Positions 48,804-57,103 of a stretch of 57,208 nucleotides of DNA are shown here, one piece after another. Origin of the DNA: a virus; IMG/VR virus record IMGVR_UViG_3300020220_000058, positions 1 through 57,208 of that record. One strand, 5' to 3'. The translations under genes were made by a program, and so were the position numbers. Each line of letters begins with the position of its first letter. The stretch's first letter is position 1. The notes under the pieces were generated by a model. The model worked only from the letters and a program-made list of their open reading frames with translations. It ran no database searches and was not told the DNA's origin.

Positions 48804-50729
48804 CTACTTAATTGGGCATGCCCCTGTAGCACAGTTCTCTGCATCGATATCTTCGCCGACTTTAGAAACGTAAAGCGGTACGGAGAAGTCGACTTTAGCA
48901 AGCATCTTTTCGTATGAATCTTTTGTTATTTCCTCATATGGAGCAAGAGCAAAATTGTGCTCTGAATGGAGAAGGAAAGAAACAGATTTAACGGAAGAGT
49001 CGTAGTTCTTCTCAAGCCATTCTTTTATGTCCGTTAGCTCCTCTTTTCGGTAGTAAACAGTCACAGAAACGGCGTTATCTGCCCACACGGTCTGCATCAT
49101 CTTAACCCACTCAAGTTGTTCAATTGCTGTCATTTCTGCTGCGAGCACCGCGTTCGCTGGAGACTCACACGGGAATTCGACGACGTACCTTGTGTGGTCT
49201 TCGCGGCCGTCAATACCAATATCCCACTGAACCCTGTATCCACGCTTGCGGCAAGCCTCAACCAGGGGGTCAGCCGAACCAAATCGAACTCTTCTTATGT
49301 AATACCTAGCGTAGGCTGGGTGCACCCCTGGAGTTATGCCCGGCAAGAGCGAAAGAGTTCCGGACGGCTGAACAGTAGTAAGCCTTACAGACTTGGGGAA
49401 ATTATTTTCTTTTGAGTAATTCTCATCAAATTCGCGAAGGTTTCTATAAACGGAATCTAGCCATGAAGTCTGTTCTTCTGATGCCTGAAGAATGCCAGTT
49501 ACTGACTGCCCCAGTCGTGCGTTCTGCTTAACAATATTGGTTGTCTTCTCATACGGGTAGTTCATTCGTGTTATCTGCTTCTGGACCTTATACAGCAGAA
49601 TGCTTATTTCCTGAAACTGCTCAATCGAATCTATATTCGGCAAGAAAATTGTTGCAAGGTTGCAAGATTCACCATCGGCAAGACCTATTTCTGCGCAAGG
49701 GTTGAACCCGTCTACTGTGTTGTCTTGCCTCTTTTCACCTAGACGTCCATATGTACGCGCAAGGCGACGATTTAGCAGACCGTATGGTTCCCCCGAGCCA
49801 TCATACCCCTTCCATAGTTCAGGCATTATTTCATCAAAATGGTCTGCATAAATACTGTTATTGGAATTAGCCCTCCATGCGGGGACGTTCCCTGATGACC
49901 AATTCTTTGCACGAAGGAAAAGAACGTCATCGGGGTCACCCATCGCTATTTGCGCTGACCGCCTTGACGAGCCGGAAACAACAATGCGACCAATAATGTT
50001 GCAAATATCCAAAACATCAACAGACCTCAATTTCTTGCCAATACGATTATCTAGAACTTTACAGATGTCAGTAATTCCTTCAATCAACGCACCAGGACCG
50101 GAAGCTGTGCCCCCGAATGTTTTTAGCGGAGCACCAAACTCTCTAATTAATAGCGTGGAATACGTGAAAGACCGTCCAGTATCAAAGTAAGACTTTAAAA
50201 CACTATGTAGGAGTCGGCGCCACCCGGTTCGACTATCTGGAACAATAATATCTGCATCATTCGTGCGCTCATGCGCAATCACAACGCCAGCCTTGACTTT
50301 AGGGAGCTCGTGAATTTTCGAGCGCTCTACCGAAAACCCAACCCCGCCACCGAGCATGAGATAATCGAAAAGCATTTCGAAGTCCTCAATTTTTTCTATG
50401 TTTGTGAAGTAGCAGTTATTCAGCGATGTTGCATTGAATTTGTTAACGAGAGGCGTACCAAGCTGCCATAGCGAACGGCCGGAAAATGAGCACCGGAGAT
50501 TAAAGCAATGGTCAAACAGCTTCTCTGCTTCTTTCTCTGATAATGGGACTCCAATTTCAAGAGCGCCATTTATCACACGCTCAAGCGTTTCAGTCCATGT
50601 TTCATTATTTCCATTATCGTTCCGTCTGCTATATGTGCGAAGAAAAACTATTTCCCCCAAGCCGTTAAAGCCCCACGGGGGTGTTTTTAGGGAATATGAA
50701 TCTACAAAATCTCTTCCTAGCTGCATCAT
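48804..50729 (-). CDS. nrdJ: Class II (adenosylcobalamin-dependent) ribonucleotide reductase
   Basis: A 641-residue, monomeric-type enzyme. 'SLNNCYF' (about residue 96) supplies the first redox Cys; 'GGGVGFSVER' follows; 'GFNPCAEIGLADGESCNLATI' (about residues 345-365) holds the thiyl-radical Cys and the second redox Cys; 'VQPSGTLSLLPGITPGVHPAY' is the conserved substrate loop; and the C-terminal tail 'CATGACPIK' carries the redox-relay pair. Lack of an NrdB partner and the length fit the single-chain B12-dependent RTPR class. It makes dNTPs for phage replication and would depend on host cobalamin. AAAGGAAG precedes the ATG. Confidence 0.88.
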   Translation of the reverse strand: MMQLGRDFVDSYSLKTPPWGFNGLGEIVFLRTYSRRNDNGNNETWTETLERVINGALEIGVPLSEKEAEKLFDHCFNLRCSFSGRSLWQLGTPLVNKFNATSLNNCYFTNIEKIEDFEMLFDYLMLGGGVGFSVERSKIHELPKVKAGVVIAHERTNDADIIVPDSRTGWRRLLHSVLKSYFDTGRSFTYSTLLIREFGAPLKTFGGTASGPGALIEGITDICKVLDNRIGKKLRSVDVLDICNIIGRIVVSGSSRRSAQIAMGDPDDVLFLRAKNWSSGNVPAWRANSNNSIYADHFDEIMPELWKGYDGSGEPYGLLNRRLARTYGRLGEKRQDNTVDGFNPCAEIGLADGESCNLATIFLPNIDSIEQFQEISILLYKVQKQITRMNYPYEKTTNIVKQNARLGQSVTGILQASEEQTSWLDSVYRNLREFDENYSKENNFPKSVRLTTVQPSGTLSLLPGITPGVHPAYARYYIRRVRFGSADPLVEACRKRGYRVQWDIGIDGREDHTRYVVEFPCESPANAVLAAEMTAIEQLEWVKMMQTVWADNAVSVTVYYRKEELTDIKEWLEKNYDSSVKSVSFLLHSEHNFALAPYEEITKDSYEKMLAKVDFSVPLYVSKVGEDIDAENCATGACPIK

Positions 50730-50830
50730 TTCTTCCTTTGGAGACCGTGGGTGGCTTTAGAGATACGATTGTATCTCATTGGAAAATACTGAAACCGTCC
50801 AGTGTCCCCGGAAGTTTGACCGTTCAGTTT

Positions 50831-51169
50831 TTATAGAGATTTTGGATTCTTGACTATTCCAAGACGAAGTGCTTCAGAAAAGGGAACATACTTTCCCTTG
50901 CTGTGGATAAGAACATCTGCCTTAACGTATGGATTTATATGTCGCTCTTCATAAATGTCCTCTTCTACGAGAATCATCTGCGACTCCATTAATGTTTCGC
51001 TTATTCCTAGACCAAATATAATTTTCGGTGCAGACTCTTCTGAGCCGGGACAGTCCCCTGTTGGGTGTCCGCAAATCGGACATGGCCCTCTATCTCCGCT
51101 CAGGATTGTTGTGTCGGGGAATACCCTCCTGTTCCCCCCATCATTCGGCGTGTTATAAAAGGAATTCAT
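50831..51169 (-). CDS. Small zinc-finger hypothetical protein
   Basis: A 112-residue protein with 'CPICGHPTGDC' at residues 30-40, a likely zinc knuckle, and an alpha/beta C-terminal half ending in an 'SEALRLGIVKN' helix. Short proteins with this Cys-Pro-Ile-Cys-Gly-His start seem common in actinobacterial phages. Function unknown. It lies about 100 bases before the ribonucleotide reductase gene on the same strand. Confidence 0.6.
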   Translation of the reverse strand: MNSFYNTPNDGGNRRVFPDTTILSGDRGPCPICGHPTGDCPGSEESAPKIIFGLGISETLMESQMILVEEDIYEERHINPYVKADVLIHSKGKYVPFSEALRLGIVKNPKSL

Positions 51170-51186
51170 TGGATAATTATACAGTA

Positions 51187-51822
51187 TTACATTTCCTGTA
51201 CGAAAAATCCGTTCCTGACCATCGCCATCATCAACTCGTCGAAGGCCTCGGGTGGTAACTCTTCAGAATTTATATCCTGAGAAATGGCCATGCCAAGCAT
51301 CTTGGGATATGTGTATTCTCTCATAACTTTTTCCCCGCCGCCAGGGTGAATAAGCATGTCGAGCCATGTAATTTTCCTTCCCTCGCCATAGACGTACGGA
51401 ACTGCAACAACATCGACACGAGGCTCGCCATCTATGAGAGATGCGTGAGATATTGTCACACACTCATGAACTCCAGAAATACTGTCATCTGCAAATATTT
51501 TAGCTAGGTCTAATTCATGAGTTTTTTCTTTATCGAATGAGCAAAACCCCTCCGCGACCATTGTTATGTCCGTTGCGCCCCAGAATTTACGGAGCGCCAC
51601 GCACAGGGAGCCGCATTGAGCCAGTCTGTCAGCCGGGGGCATTCTCATGTATTCCCTCTGAAGTTGAGCCACGATAGACAGACGACCGTCCGCCCAGCCA
51701 AAAAAATTGAAATTTAGGTCTTCGCCGAGCCCGTATTCCGTTACGGACAGGGCTTTTGCTAGTTGGGCAGACGTTACGGACAGCGCTATTTTACTAAAAA
51801 TGTTGTCATAATTTCCGTCCAT
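51187..51822 (-). CDS. Hypothetical protein
   Basis: A 211-residue acidic protein, mixed alpha/beta, with two Cys near residue 72 and a Trp-rich segment. No known family. It starts from a short intergenic region shared with the plus-strand Ala/Lys-rich gene and is followed 17 bases later by the zinc-finger gene, so the three minus-strand genes probably form one operon with the reductase. Confidence 0.6.
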   Translation of the reverse strand: MDGNYDNIFSKIALSVTSAQLAKALSVTEYGLGEDLNFNFFGWADGRLSIVAQLQREYMRMPPADRLAQCGSLCVALRKFWGATDITMVAEGFCSFDKEKTHELDLAKIFADDSISGVHECVTISHASLIDGEPRVDVVAVPYVYGEGRKITWLDMLIHPGGGEKVMREYTYPKMLGMAISQDINSEELPPEAFDELMMAMVRNGFFVQEM

Positions 51823-51899
51823 TTAAAAAATTCTAGTATATTTTTCCTACATTTCAGGACATCCCCTGGGGCCGCGCTTCTACTACTAATATTGGCGAT
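51823..51899. promoter_or_regulatory. Divergent promoter region
   Basis: This 77-base A/T-rich gap separates genes pointing away from each other. On the minus strand a TATACT lies about 20 bases before the 51822 start; on the plus strand TATATT is near 51837. Neither has a clear -35. The gap must hold promoters for both sides, but positions are weakly defined. Confidence 0.35.
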
Positions 51900-52301
51900 A
51901 TGAGCAACACTAAGAAAAAAACAGTCAAAAAGACAACGGCCAAAAAAGCACCCGCGAAAAAGCAGGTAGCCAAAAAAGCCGCAGCACCCAAAGCCCCCGT
52001 GAAAAAGCAGGCGGCCAAGAAGGCTGCACCAGCTAAGAAGGCTGCACCGGCTAAGAAAAATAAAAACCTTATTGATTCAATCGAAAACAAAATTGAGGCA
52101 GCTACGGGCATTGAAATTCCTCAGTCCGTAATTAAAGAAGTTAAAGAAATGCACAACGCTTTGAGCGAGATGGATATGCCAAAGTTTTCGACAACAAAAA
52201 CCAGCAACGGCGATGTAAATGTAAGTGTGTCATTTTCTACTCCCCCATCGCTAAAAAAGCTCTCCTGGTTTAAAAGAATATTTGGTCCTAAAAAAAAGTA
52301 A
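51900..52301 (+). CDS. Ala/Lys-rich histone H1-like protein
   Basis: A 133-residue protein. Residues 1-55 are repeats of Lys-Lys-Ala-Ala/Pro with Thr, as in bacterial histone-like tails; an 18-base unit is repeated near 52016-52056. Residues 56-115 form a small helical then beta domain, and the end is basic ('WFKRIFGPKKK'). It probably binds DNA by charge, as a nucleoid-like or head DNA-packing protein. It heads the replication gene block. Confidence 0.65.
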   Translation: MSNTKKKTVKKTTAKKAPAKKQVAKKAAAPKAPVKKQAAKKAAPAKKAAPAKKNKNLIDSIENKIEAATGIEIPQSVIKEVKEMHNALSEMDMPKFSTTKTSNGDVNVSVSFSTPPSLKKLSWFKRIFGPKKK

Positions 52302-52310
52302 ACTTCGCCC

Positions 52311-52715
52311 GTGACGACGGAGCACAGGAAAGCCCCAAGGCGGAAAATAGTATCCGTTAAAAGAACGGGCCGATGGGGTCAATATCAGCACGAGCACAGG
52401 CTTAGCTGCGGTCACGTTGAATTACGCCCAAGAAAAGCGTCTACCCCCACCCTCGCGTGCGCATGGTGCTATAGGGCGGCAAGGATGCAAATTGAACTTT
52501 CGTCGCTGGGAAAAAATGAACAGCAGCAACTTGACGAGGGCGATGACCCGACTGTAGAGTCGCGCATCAGTCAGATACGGGCATCAATAGCTGCGAGATT
52601 TTCTGTTCCGCTGGAAGCAGTGGACATAGTTTCGAGCATTGCGACTGGGGAAGTTGTTGTGAGTTATGCAACTGTTTTTCTTTCGCAAAACGACATACGC
52701 CGCATATCTGAGTAA
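52311..52715 (+). CDS. Small zinc-binding protein
   Basis: A 134-residue protein starting at GTG 52311. Residues 33-54, with 'SCGHVEL' and then 'ACAWCY', make a C-x-H...C-x2-C zinc site of the type seen in many small actinobacterial phage proteins. The rest is charged and helical. It overlaps the WhiB-like gene if that gene begins at 52666. Confidence 0.6.
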   Translation: MTTEHRKAPRRKIVSVKRTGRWGQYQHEHRLSCGHVELRPRKASTPTLACAWCYRAARMQIELSSLGKNEQQQLDEGDDPTVESRISQIRASIAARFSVPLEAVDIVSSIATGEVVVSYATVFLSQNDIRRISE

Positions 52716-53106
52716 AGCATCTACGGCATGGGTGGGAAATTTGGGAGACAAATTCGATGAAGCACCAGAAAATGGGAGATGCAGCGGGGAAGACCCAAAC
52801 ATATGGTTCCCTGTATTCAGCAGGTCGCCAAGCAAGCGGGAACGCACGGCGGTAAACAAAAGAATAGCGATAGCAAAATCGTTCTGTTCAACCTGCGAGC
52901 ACTCAGTCCAGTGTCTCGAATACTCCTTGCGTCACGAACCCCTAGGCATATGGGGGGGAATGACGGAGCTGGAGAGGGCCAAGTTGAGGTCAGCGCGCGG
53001 AATCAATCTCTCCCGTGAGGGTAGGATATTTTTTCCTGGTGTCGGCATGAGGAATGCCAACGGCACAAGTGCTAGCTACAGGGCAAAGATAGATATCGAT
53101 GGCTAG
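52666..53106 (+). CDS. WhiB-like iron-sulfur transcription regulator
   Basis: A protein of up to 146 residues; ATG 52666 overlaps the previous gene by 50 bases and a GTG near 52732, after that gene ends, is a credible shorter start. Four Cys match the WhiB pattern: one in 'GRCSGEDPNIWFP' and three in 'SFCSTCEHSVQCLEYSL' (C-x2-C-x5-C), followed by the 'GIWGGMTELER' turn that defines the family. WhiB proteins bind a [4Fe-4S] cluster and the host primary sigma factor. They are found only in actinobacteria and their phages, so this fixes the host phylum. Confidence 0.88.
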   Translation: MQLFFFRKTTYAAYLSKASTAWVGNLGDKFDEAPENGRCSGEDPNIWFPVFSRSPSKRERTAVNKRIAIAKSFCSTCEHSVQCLEYSLRHEPLGIWGGMTELERAKLRSARGINLSREGRIFFPGVGMRNANGTSASYRAKIDIDG

Positions 53107-54841
53107 CGCTCAATATAAACACACGCAAACGCTCCTCAGCAGACTCGTCGGTGTCAGGTCGACCCCTGCGGGGTGGGAGGCCTCATGCCCCTGCAGGGAC
53201 GATGACAGGAATCCTTCCCTATCCGTGGCGGAGGGTGACGATGGGAAGGTATTGCTCCACTGTCACAGGGGGAACGGGTGCGATGTGGACAAAATATGCT
53301 CATCGATTGGCCTGACCACATCTGACCTATGGCCACCGAAAGAACCAGAGCCGATTAAAGAAAAAGACAAGCTTACTTTTGTCAAGTCTTACGACTATCT
53401 AGGCGAAGACGGAAACTTACTGTTTCAAAAAGTTAGATATGTAAATCAATATGGGGTAAAAACATTTAGGCAACGAAAGCCGTCAGGAAGAGGAGAGTGG
53501 ACCTATTCCTTGGGCGACACTCCAAAGGTTCTATATAACCTTCCGACGGTATTAAAAGCCGTTAAGGGCGGCGACCCAATCTGGATTGTCGAGGGCGAAA
53601 AGGATGCAGACACCCTCACCGAGATGGGTGCGACAGCAACAACTGCCCCAGGTGGCGCCGGCAAGTGGCTAGACATACATACAGCAGCTCTTGCTGGTGC
53701 AACGATTGACATAATTGCAGACAACGACACACCAGGGAAAGAGCATGCCGCACTCGTCTGCTCGGAGTTAGAAAAAGTCGGGTGCGACGTTCAGGTATGG
53801 ATATGCCCAGACGTAAAAGACATTACAGAGCATCTTAATTCTGGTAAGGGCATAGATGACTTGGTTTTTTTTGATGTATCTACGGTGGAAAAAACAAATA
53901 CATCAACTGGGCTGGACCAGGGCGAAGGAGCCAGCGATGGTGAGGTCGTATTATCGAAAATATCTACTCTTCTAAACAGGGACGACCTAACTATCGAACA
54001 GAAGATAGTCAAGGTGTCGAATGCTATTCATTCCTATTCCTCCACAGAATTAACGCTGGACGCTGGCCGCCTTGTTAATTGGGAGGAATTCCTAAAAGAG
54101 TCATCCAGTGATAATTATGACTGGGTAATACCGTGGCTTCTTGAAAAGTCGGAGCGAGTTATCGTTGTCGCAGCAGAGGGCGTTGGCAAAACAATGCTTG
54201 CGAGACAGGTCGCCATACTCACCGCGACTGGAATGCACCCTTTTACGTATCAAAGAATTAGTCCTGTCCGGACTCTTACCGTGGACCTGGAAAACCCAGA
54301 AAAAATTATCAGACGAACCTCTCGGTCTATTCAGGCCCAAGCCCTCAGCTATGGATTCGAGAGAAAATCTCTGGCCGAGCTCTTTATTAAGCCATCTGGC
54401 ATTGACCTGTTGAGAGTAAGCGACAGAATGCTTCTTGAGGAGCAGATAGAGAAAACTCAGCCGCAGATACTCGTAATGGGACCTCTTTATAAGTCATTTG
54501 TCGACCCTGGTGGAAGAACGTCGGAGGCGATAGCAGTTGAGGTGGCCAAGTATCTTGACTACATCAGAACCGTCTATGGGTGCGCATTGTGGCTGGAGCA
54601 CCATGCCCCCCTCGGCCAGACTACGTCTACAAGAGACCTTAGGCCATTCGGCTCGGCAGTATGGTCTCGGTGGCCGGAATTTGGAATATCACTCCAGCCA
54701 GATTTCGGTGCTTCAACGCCATACACATATGATGTTCGACATTTCCGTGGTGCCAGAGATGAGCGCCCATGGCCTACTAAAATAAAGAGGGGTAAACGAT
54801 TCCCGTTTGAGGTCATCGAATTCTCCGGAAGCTCCACATAG
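53099..54841 (+). CDS. DNA primase-helicase fusion
   Basis: A 580-residue protein. Residues 28-65 have a primase-type zinc site ('CPCRDDDRNPSLSV' then 'LHCHRGNGC'). A Toprim domain follows, with 'WIVEGEKDADTL' (about residues 162-173) and 'IIADNDTPG' (about 203-211). The C-terminal RecA-like ATPase has Walker A 'AAEGVGKTMLA' (about residues 358-368), 'LTVDLENPE' and 'ILVMGPLYKSF' as Walker B, then 'LEHHAP', like RepA-type helicases. It would prime and unwind phage DNA. ATG overlaps the end of the WhiB-like gene. Confidence 0.88.
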   Translation: MASAQYKHTQTLLSRLVGVRSTPAGWEASCPCRDDDRNPSLSVAEGDDGKVLLHCHRGNGCDVDKICSSIGLTTSDLWPPKEPEPIKEKDKLTFVKSYDYLGEDGNLLFQKVRYVNQYGVKTFRQRKPSGRGEWTYSLGDTPKVLYNLPTVLKAVKGGDPIWIVEGEKDADTLTEMGATATTAPGGAGKWLDIHTAALAGATIDIIADNDTPGKEHAALVCSELEKVGCDVQVWICPDVKDITEHLNSGKGIDDLVFFDVSTVEKTNTSTGLDQGEGASDGEVVLSKISTLLNRDDLTIEQKIVKVSNAIHSYSSTELTLDAGRLVNWEEFLKESSSDNYDWVIPWLLEKSERVIVVAAEGVGKTMLARQVAILTATGMHPFTYQRISPVRTLTVDLENPEKIIRRTSRSIQAQALSYGFERKSLAELFIKPSGIDLLRVSDRMLLEEQIEKTQPQILVMGPLYKSFVDPGGRTSEAIAVEVAKYLDYIRTVYGCALWLEHHAPLGQTTSTRDLRPFGSAVWSRWPEFGISLQPDFGASTPYTYDVRHFRGARDERPWPTKIKRGKRFPFEVIEFSGSST

Positions 54842-54849
54842 TAGGAATA

Positions 54850-55494
54850 ATGACAAACGACAAAAACAAGCCCATATCTCGAGAATTCCTCAGTGAAAGA
54901 GATGCTCGCATATTCAAGATGCGGCAGGCCGGAACATCGACTTCAGAAATAGCGAGACGGTTCGGGGTGACAACTAGGGCAGTCTCTAAGGCCATTCAGC
55001 GCCAGCTAGAGAAGATGAATCAAGAAACGATGATGGCATACCCAGAGGTCCTCAGAATGGAGCTAGAGCGCTTAGACAGCCTCCAGCAGGCAATATGGCC
55101 GATGACTCAGCATCGTAAGGTCAAAATGGACGACGGCTCAGAGGTGCCCGTTGAGCCGGATATGAAAGCGATTCAACAAGTTCTTTCTATTATGGATAGA
55201 AGAACGAAATTGCTCGGTATGGACCACGTAAATCTAAACGTGCAGATGGATATGAACCAAATAAATTCCGACCCAATTAAGGTCACTCTTGCCGGTGCCC
55301 TGGGAAATCAGGAAAGCGAAAAATTTGACCCCGAATCGGAGGCCAAAAAACTGCTCGAACTTATGGGCGCTTCAGGGATACTCCCACCGGCTATGGTTAA
55401 GAAACTGCTTGATGGCGATAGCGATGTAATAGACGCAGACATCGTCGAAGACGAAATGGTCGCTGAGGGAGAATTAATAACTGAGGATGAGTGA
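54850..55494 (+). CDS. HTH protein, terminase-small-subunit-like
   Basis: A 214-residue protein. Residues 18-55 have a helix-turn-helix, 'MRQAGTSTSEIARRFGVTTR'. Residues 60-130 are helical, including 'IMDRRTKLLGMD', the segment common in phage small terminases after their HTH. The C-terminus is acidic. A small terminase would recognise packaging DNA and guide the large subunit, though here it lies 40 kb from that gene and on the other strand. A replication initiator or regulator is the alternative. TAGGA precedes the ATG. Confidence 0.6.
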   Translation: MTNDKNKPISREFLSERDARIFKMRQAGTSTSEIARRFGVTTRAVSKAIQRQLEKMNQETMMAYPEVLRMELERLDSLQQAIWPMTQHRKVKMDDGSEVPVEPDMKAIQQVLSIMDRRTKLLGMDHVNLNVQMDMNQINSDPIKVTLAGALGNQESEKFDPESEAKKLLELMGASGILPPAMVKKLLDGDSDVIDADIVEDEMVAEGELITEDE

Positions 55495-55825
55495 GAAAAA
55501 CTCTATGAGAAAAGCTATGGACAAAGTAGTTGGCGAAATGCCCAATCTATCCGTTGCACCAATGACCAAAGACGACGATGGGCCAGTAGACAAGCAGGTT
55601 CTAATCCGCGTAAACGAAAAAGACCGAGCGAAATGGAAAAAAGCAGCCGAAGTAAGCGGAGTGAATTTATCAACCTGGATTAGGCACGTTCTGAACGCAG
55701 CGGCCACCGATTTGCTTGAGTGCGGACACCCCATTAATCGACGGAAATACTATCCATGGGCGGAGTTCTGCCTAGATTGTGGTATGCGTCTTTCCGAAAA
55801 GCGACCTTCCGCTAGCAAACTATAA
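55487..55825 (+). CDS. Ribbon-helix-helix protein with C-terminal zinc ribbon
   Basis: A 112-residue protein overlapping the previous gene by 8 bases (ATGAGTGA). Residues 35-75 look like an Arc-type ribbon-helix-helix: a short basic strand 'KQVLIRVNEKDRAKW' and two helices with 'GVNLSTWIRHVL'. Residues 78-102 have two Cys pairs ('ECGH', 'CLDCG') that could bind zinc. It is a likely DNA-binding regulator. Confidence 0.7.
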   Translation: MSEKNSMRKAMDKVVGEMPNLSVAPMTKDDDGPVDKQVLIRVNEKDRAKWKKAAEVSGVNLSTWIRHVLNAAATDLLECGHPINRRKYYPWAEFCLDCGMRLSEKRPSASKL

Positions 55826-55847
55826 TTAAAAGTACAATGCATTCGTT

Positions 55848-56921
55848 ATGGAAAAAAACAATTCCGGCCAACCACGTCGCCGCAGCATAGTCTCCGTTGA
55901 CCCGGAAGCCCCTCGAAGAAAAATAACCGGCAAAAGAATGCCGAATATCAATATTGAGAGAAAATCAATAGAACCATCTCTTATAAAAGCCTTAGATTCG
56001 GCCGAGAGGACAGTCGCGCCGATAACTAGGCCGCCCCTCGCCGATGGACGGTCAATGTATTTTGGAATGACACCATCAGAGATATCAAAGATGTGTGTTC
56101 CTATGTCAAGAGACGAGCAATTTACCTCTCTGGTAAAGATGAATTCGCTCGATAAATCAAATAAAGAAATAATTGAACCGTTTAGAAAAAGATTCGATAA
56201 ATGGGCAGAAAATAAGTCTAACGCCGTTGATTTTTCCACTGGCCCCCTATCGCAGCTGCGCACCGCAGTCGAAAGGGCACTACTGGAATCAAGCGAGTTT
56301 CTAAATGCCGTGCACAAATATGGCATGCCATCACTCGTTATTCGTTCTGAATCTGCAGAGAAAAGTTTGATGGAAACAGGATTTATCAAAGAACATCTTG
56401 ATGCAGCAGAAAAATCAGACCAGAGCATTGATTTCGTTCATTCAGTATTTGACCCGTTTGGCAATGAAATAAGTTTTTCCCCCAAATCTCTAATACCGAG
56501 GGAGGCACTCGACGGCTCCCCAGAAAGCGGAGACATACAAATAGATTCGTCATTCTCTGGACACCTGCGTCATGAGTGGGGCCACTATTTGCACATAGCG
56601 GTCCTCAATGACTCTGAAAGGTCTGTTGGCATAGGGTCGCTCAAGAACAGGGAAAGTTCTCGACTGCTTGAAATAGCGGAAAAATATTGCTCCAATCAAC
56701 CGCTATCCAAATACAGGGCAATACCGTTCGGGGATACGCCGGATACGCCGAGAGCCATATCGCAGCTTTCTCACGAAAGTCTTCTGGAAATGTTTGCGGA
56801 GGGCATATCCGCCTACTTGCATCCAGACGCAGAAGTAGGGCGGAAATCAATCAACTCTGTTTTGCGTAAAGACATAGAAACTATTCTGGGAGTCGTCCCG
56901 GATGAGCCTGAAATTCAATAA
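55848..56921 (+). CDS. Zincin metallopeptidase-like protein
   Basis: A 357-residue protein. HEWGH at residues 242-246 is an HExxH zinc site, and an 'ESLLEMFAEGISAYL' helix near residue 315 offers the third ligand Glu. The N-terminal 200 residues are charged and helical with no motif. No signal peptide is seen. It resembles the zincin-like domains often carried by phage head polyproteins; here it is a stand-alone gene. The next gene starts on its stop codon (TAATG). Confidence 0.65.
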   Translation: MEKNNSGQPRRRSIVSVDPEAPRRKITGKRMPNINIERKSIEPSLIKALDSAERTVAPITRPPLADGRSMYFGMTPSEISKMCVPMSRDEQFTSLVKMNSLDKSNKEIIEPFRKRFDKWAENKSNAVDFSTGPLSQLRTAVERALLESSEFLNAVHKYGMPSLVIRSESAEKSLMETGFIKEHLDAAEKSDQSIDFVHSVFDPFGNEISFSPKSLIPREALDGSPESGDIQIDSSFSGHLRHEWGHYLHIAVLNDSERSVGIGSLKNRESSRLLEIAEKYCSNQPLSKYRAIPFGDTPDTPRAISQLSHESLLEMFAEGISAYLHPDAEVGRKSINSVLRKDIETILGVVPDEPEIQ

Positions 56922-57100
56922 TGACCATGCCACGCTTTGAGGATAGTGACGACCTCTACGATGAATACCAGCGCTATGCACAGGGGGCTCATGGTGAGCC
57001 GGAAGATTACGACACGTGGCTTGAATCGGAATACGGCAGAACCAAGCGTAAACGCCCTAAAAAGCAAAAGCCCATAAGGTTCGATAGGGACGGTGACTAA
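56921..57100 (+). CDS. Small acidic/basic protein
   Basis: A 59-residue ORF coupled to the metallopeptidase-like gene by TAATG. The first half is acidic with several Tyr; the second half is basic ('RTKRKRPKKQKP'). Tight coupling supports it. Function unknown. Confidence 0.55.
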   Translation: MTMPRFEDSDDLYDEYQRYAQGAHGEPEDYDTWLESEYGRTKRKRPKKQKPIRFDRDGD

Positions 57101-57103
57101 ACT

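Noticed and set aside
49890-49910. Ser-Ser-Gly in the ribonucleotide reductase ('NWSSGNVPAW')
   Set aside because: Preceded by Trp, lies inside the catalytic fold of a cytosolic enzyme and is not a domain border. Treated as chance.
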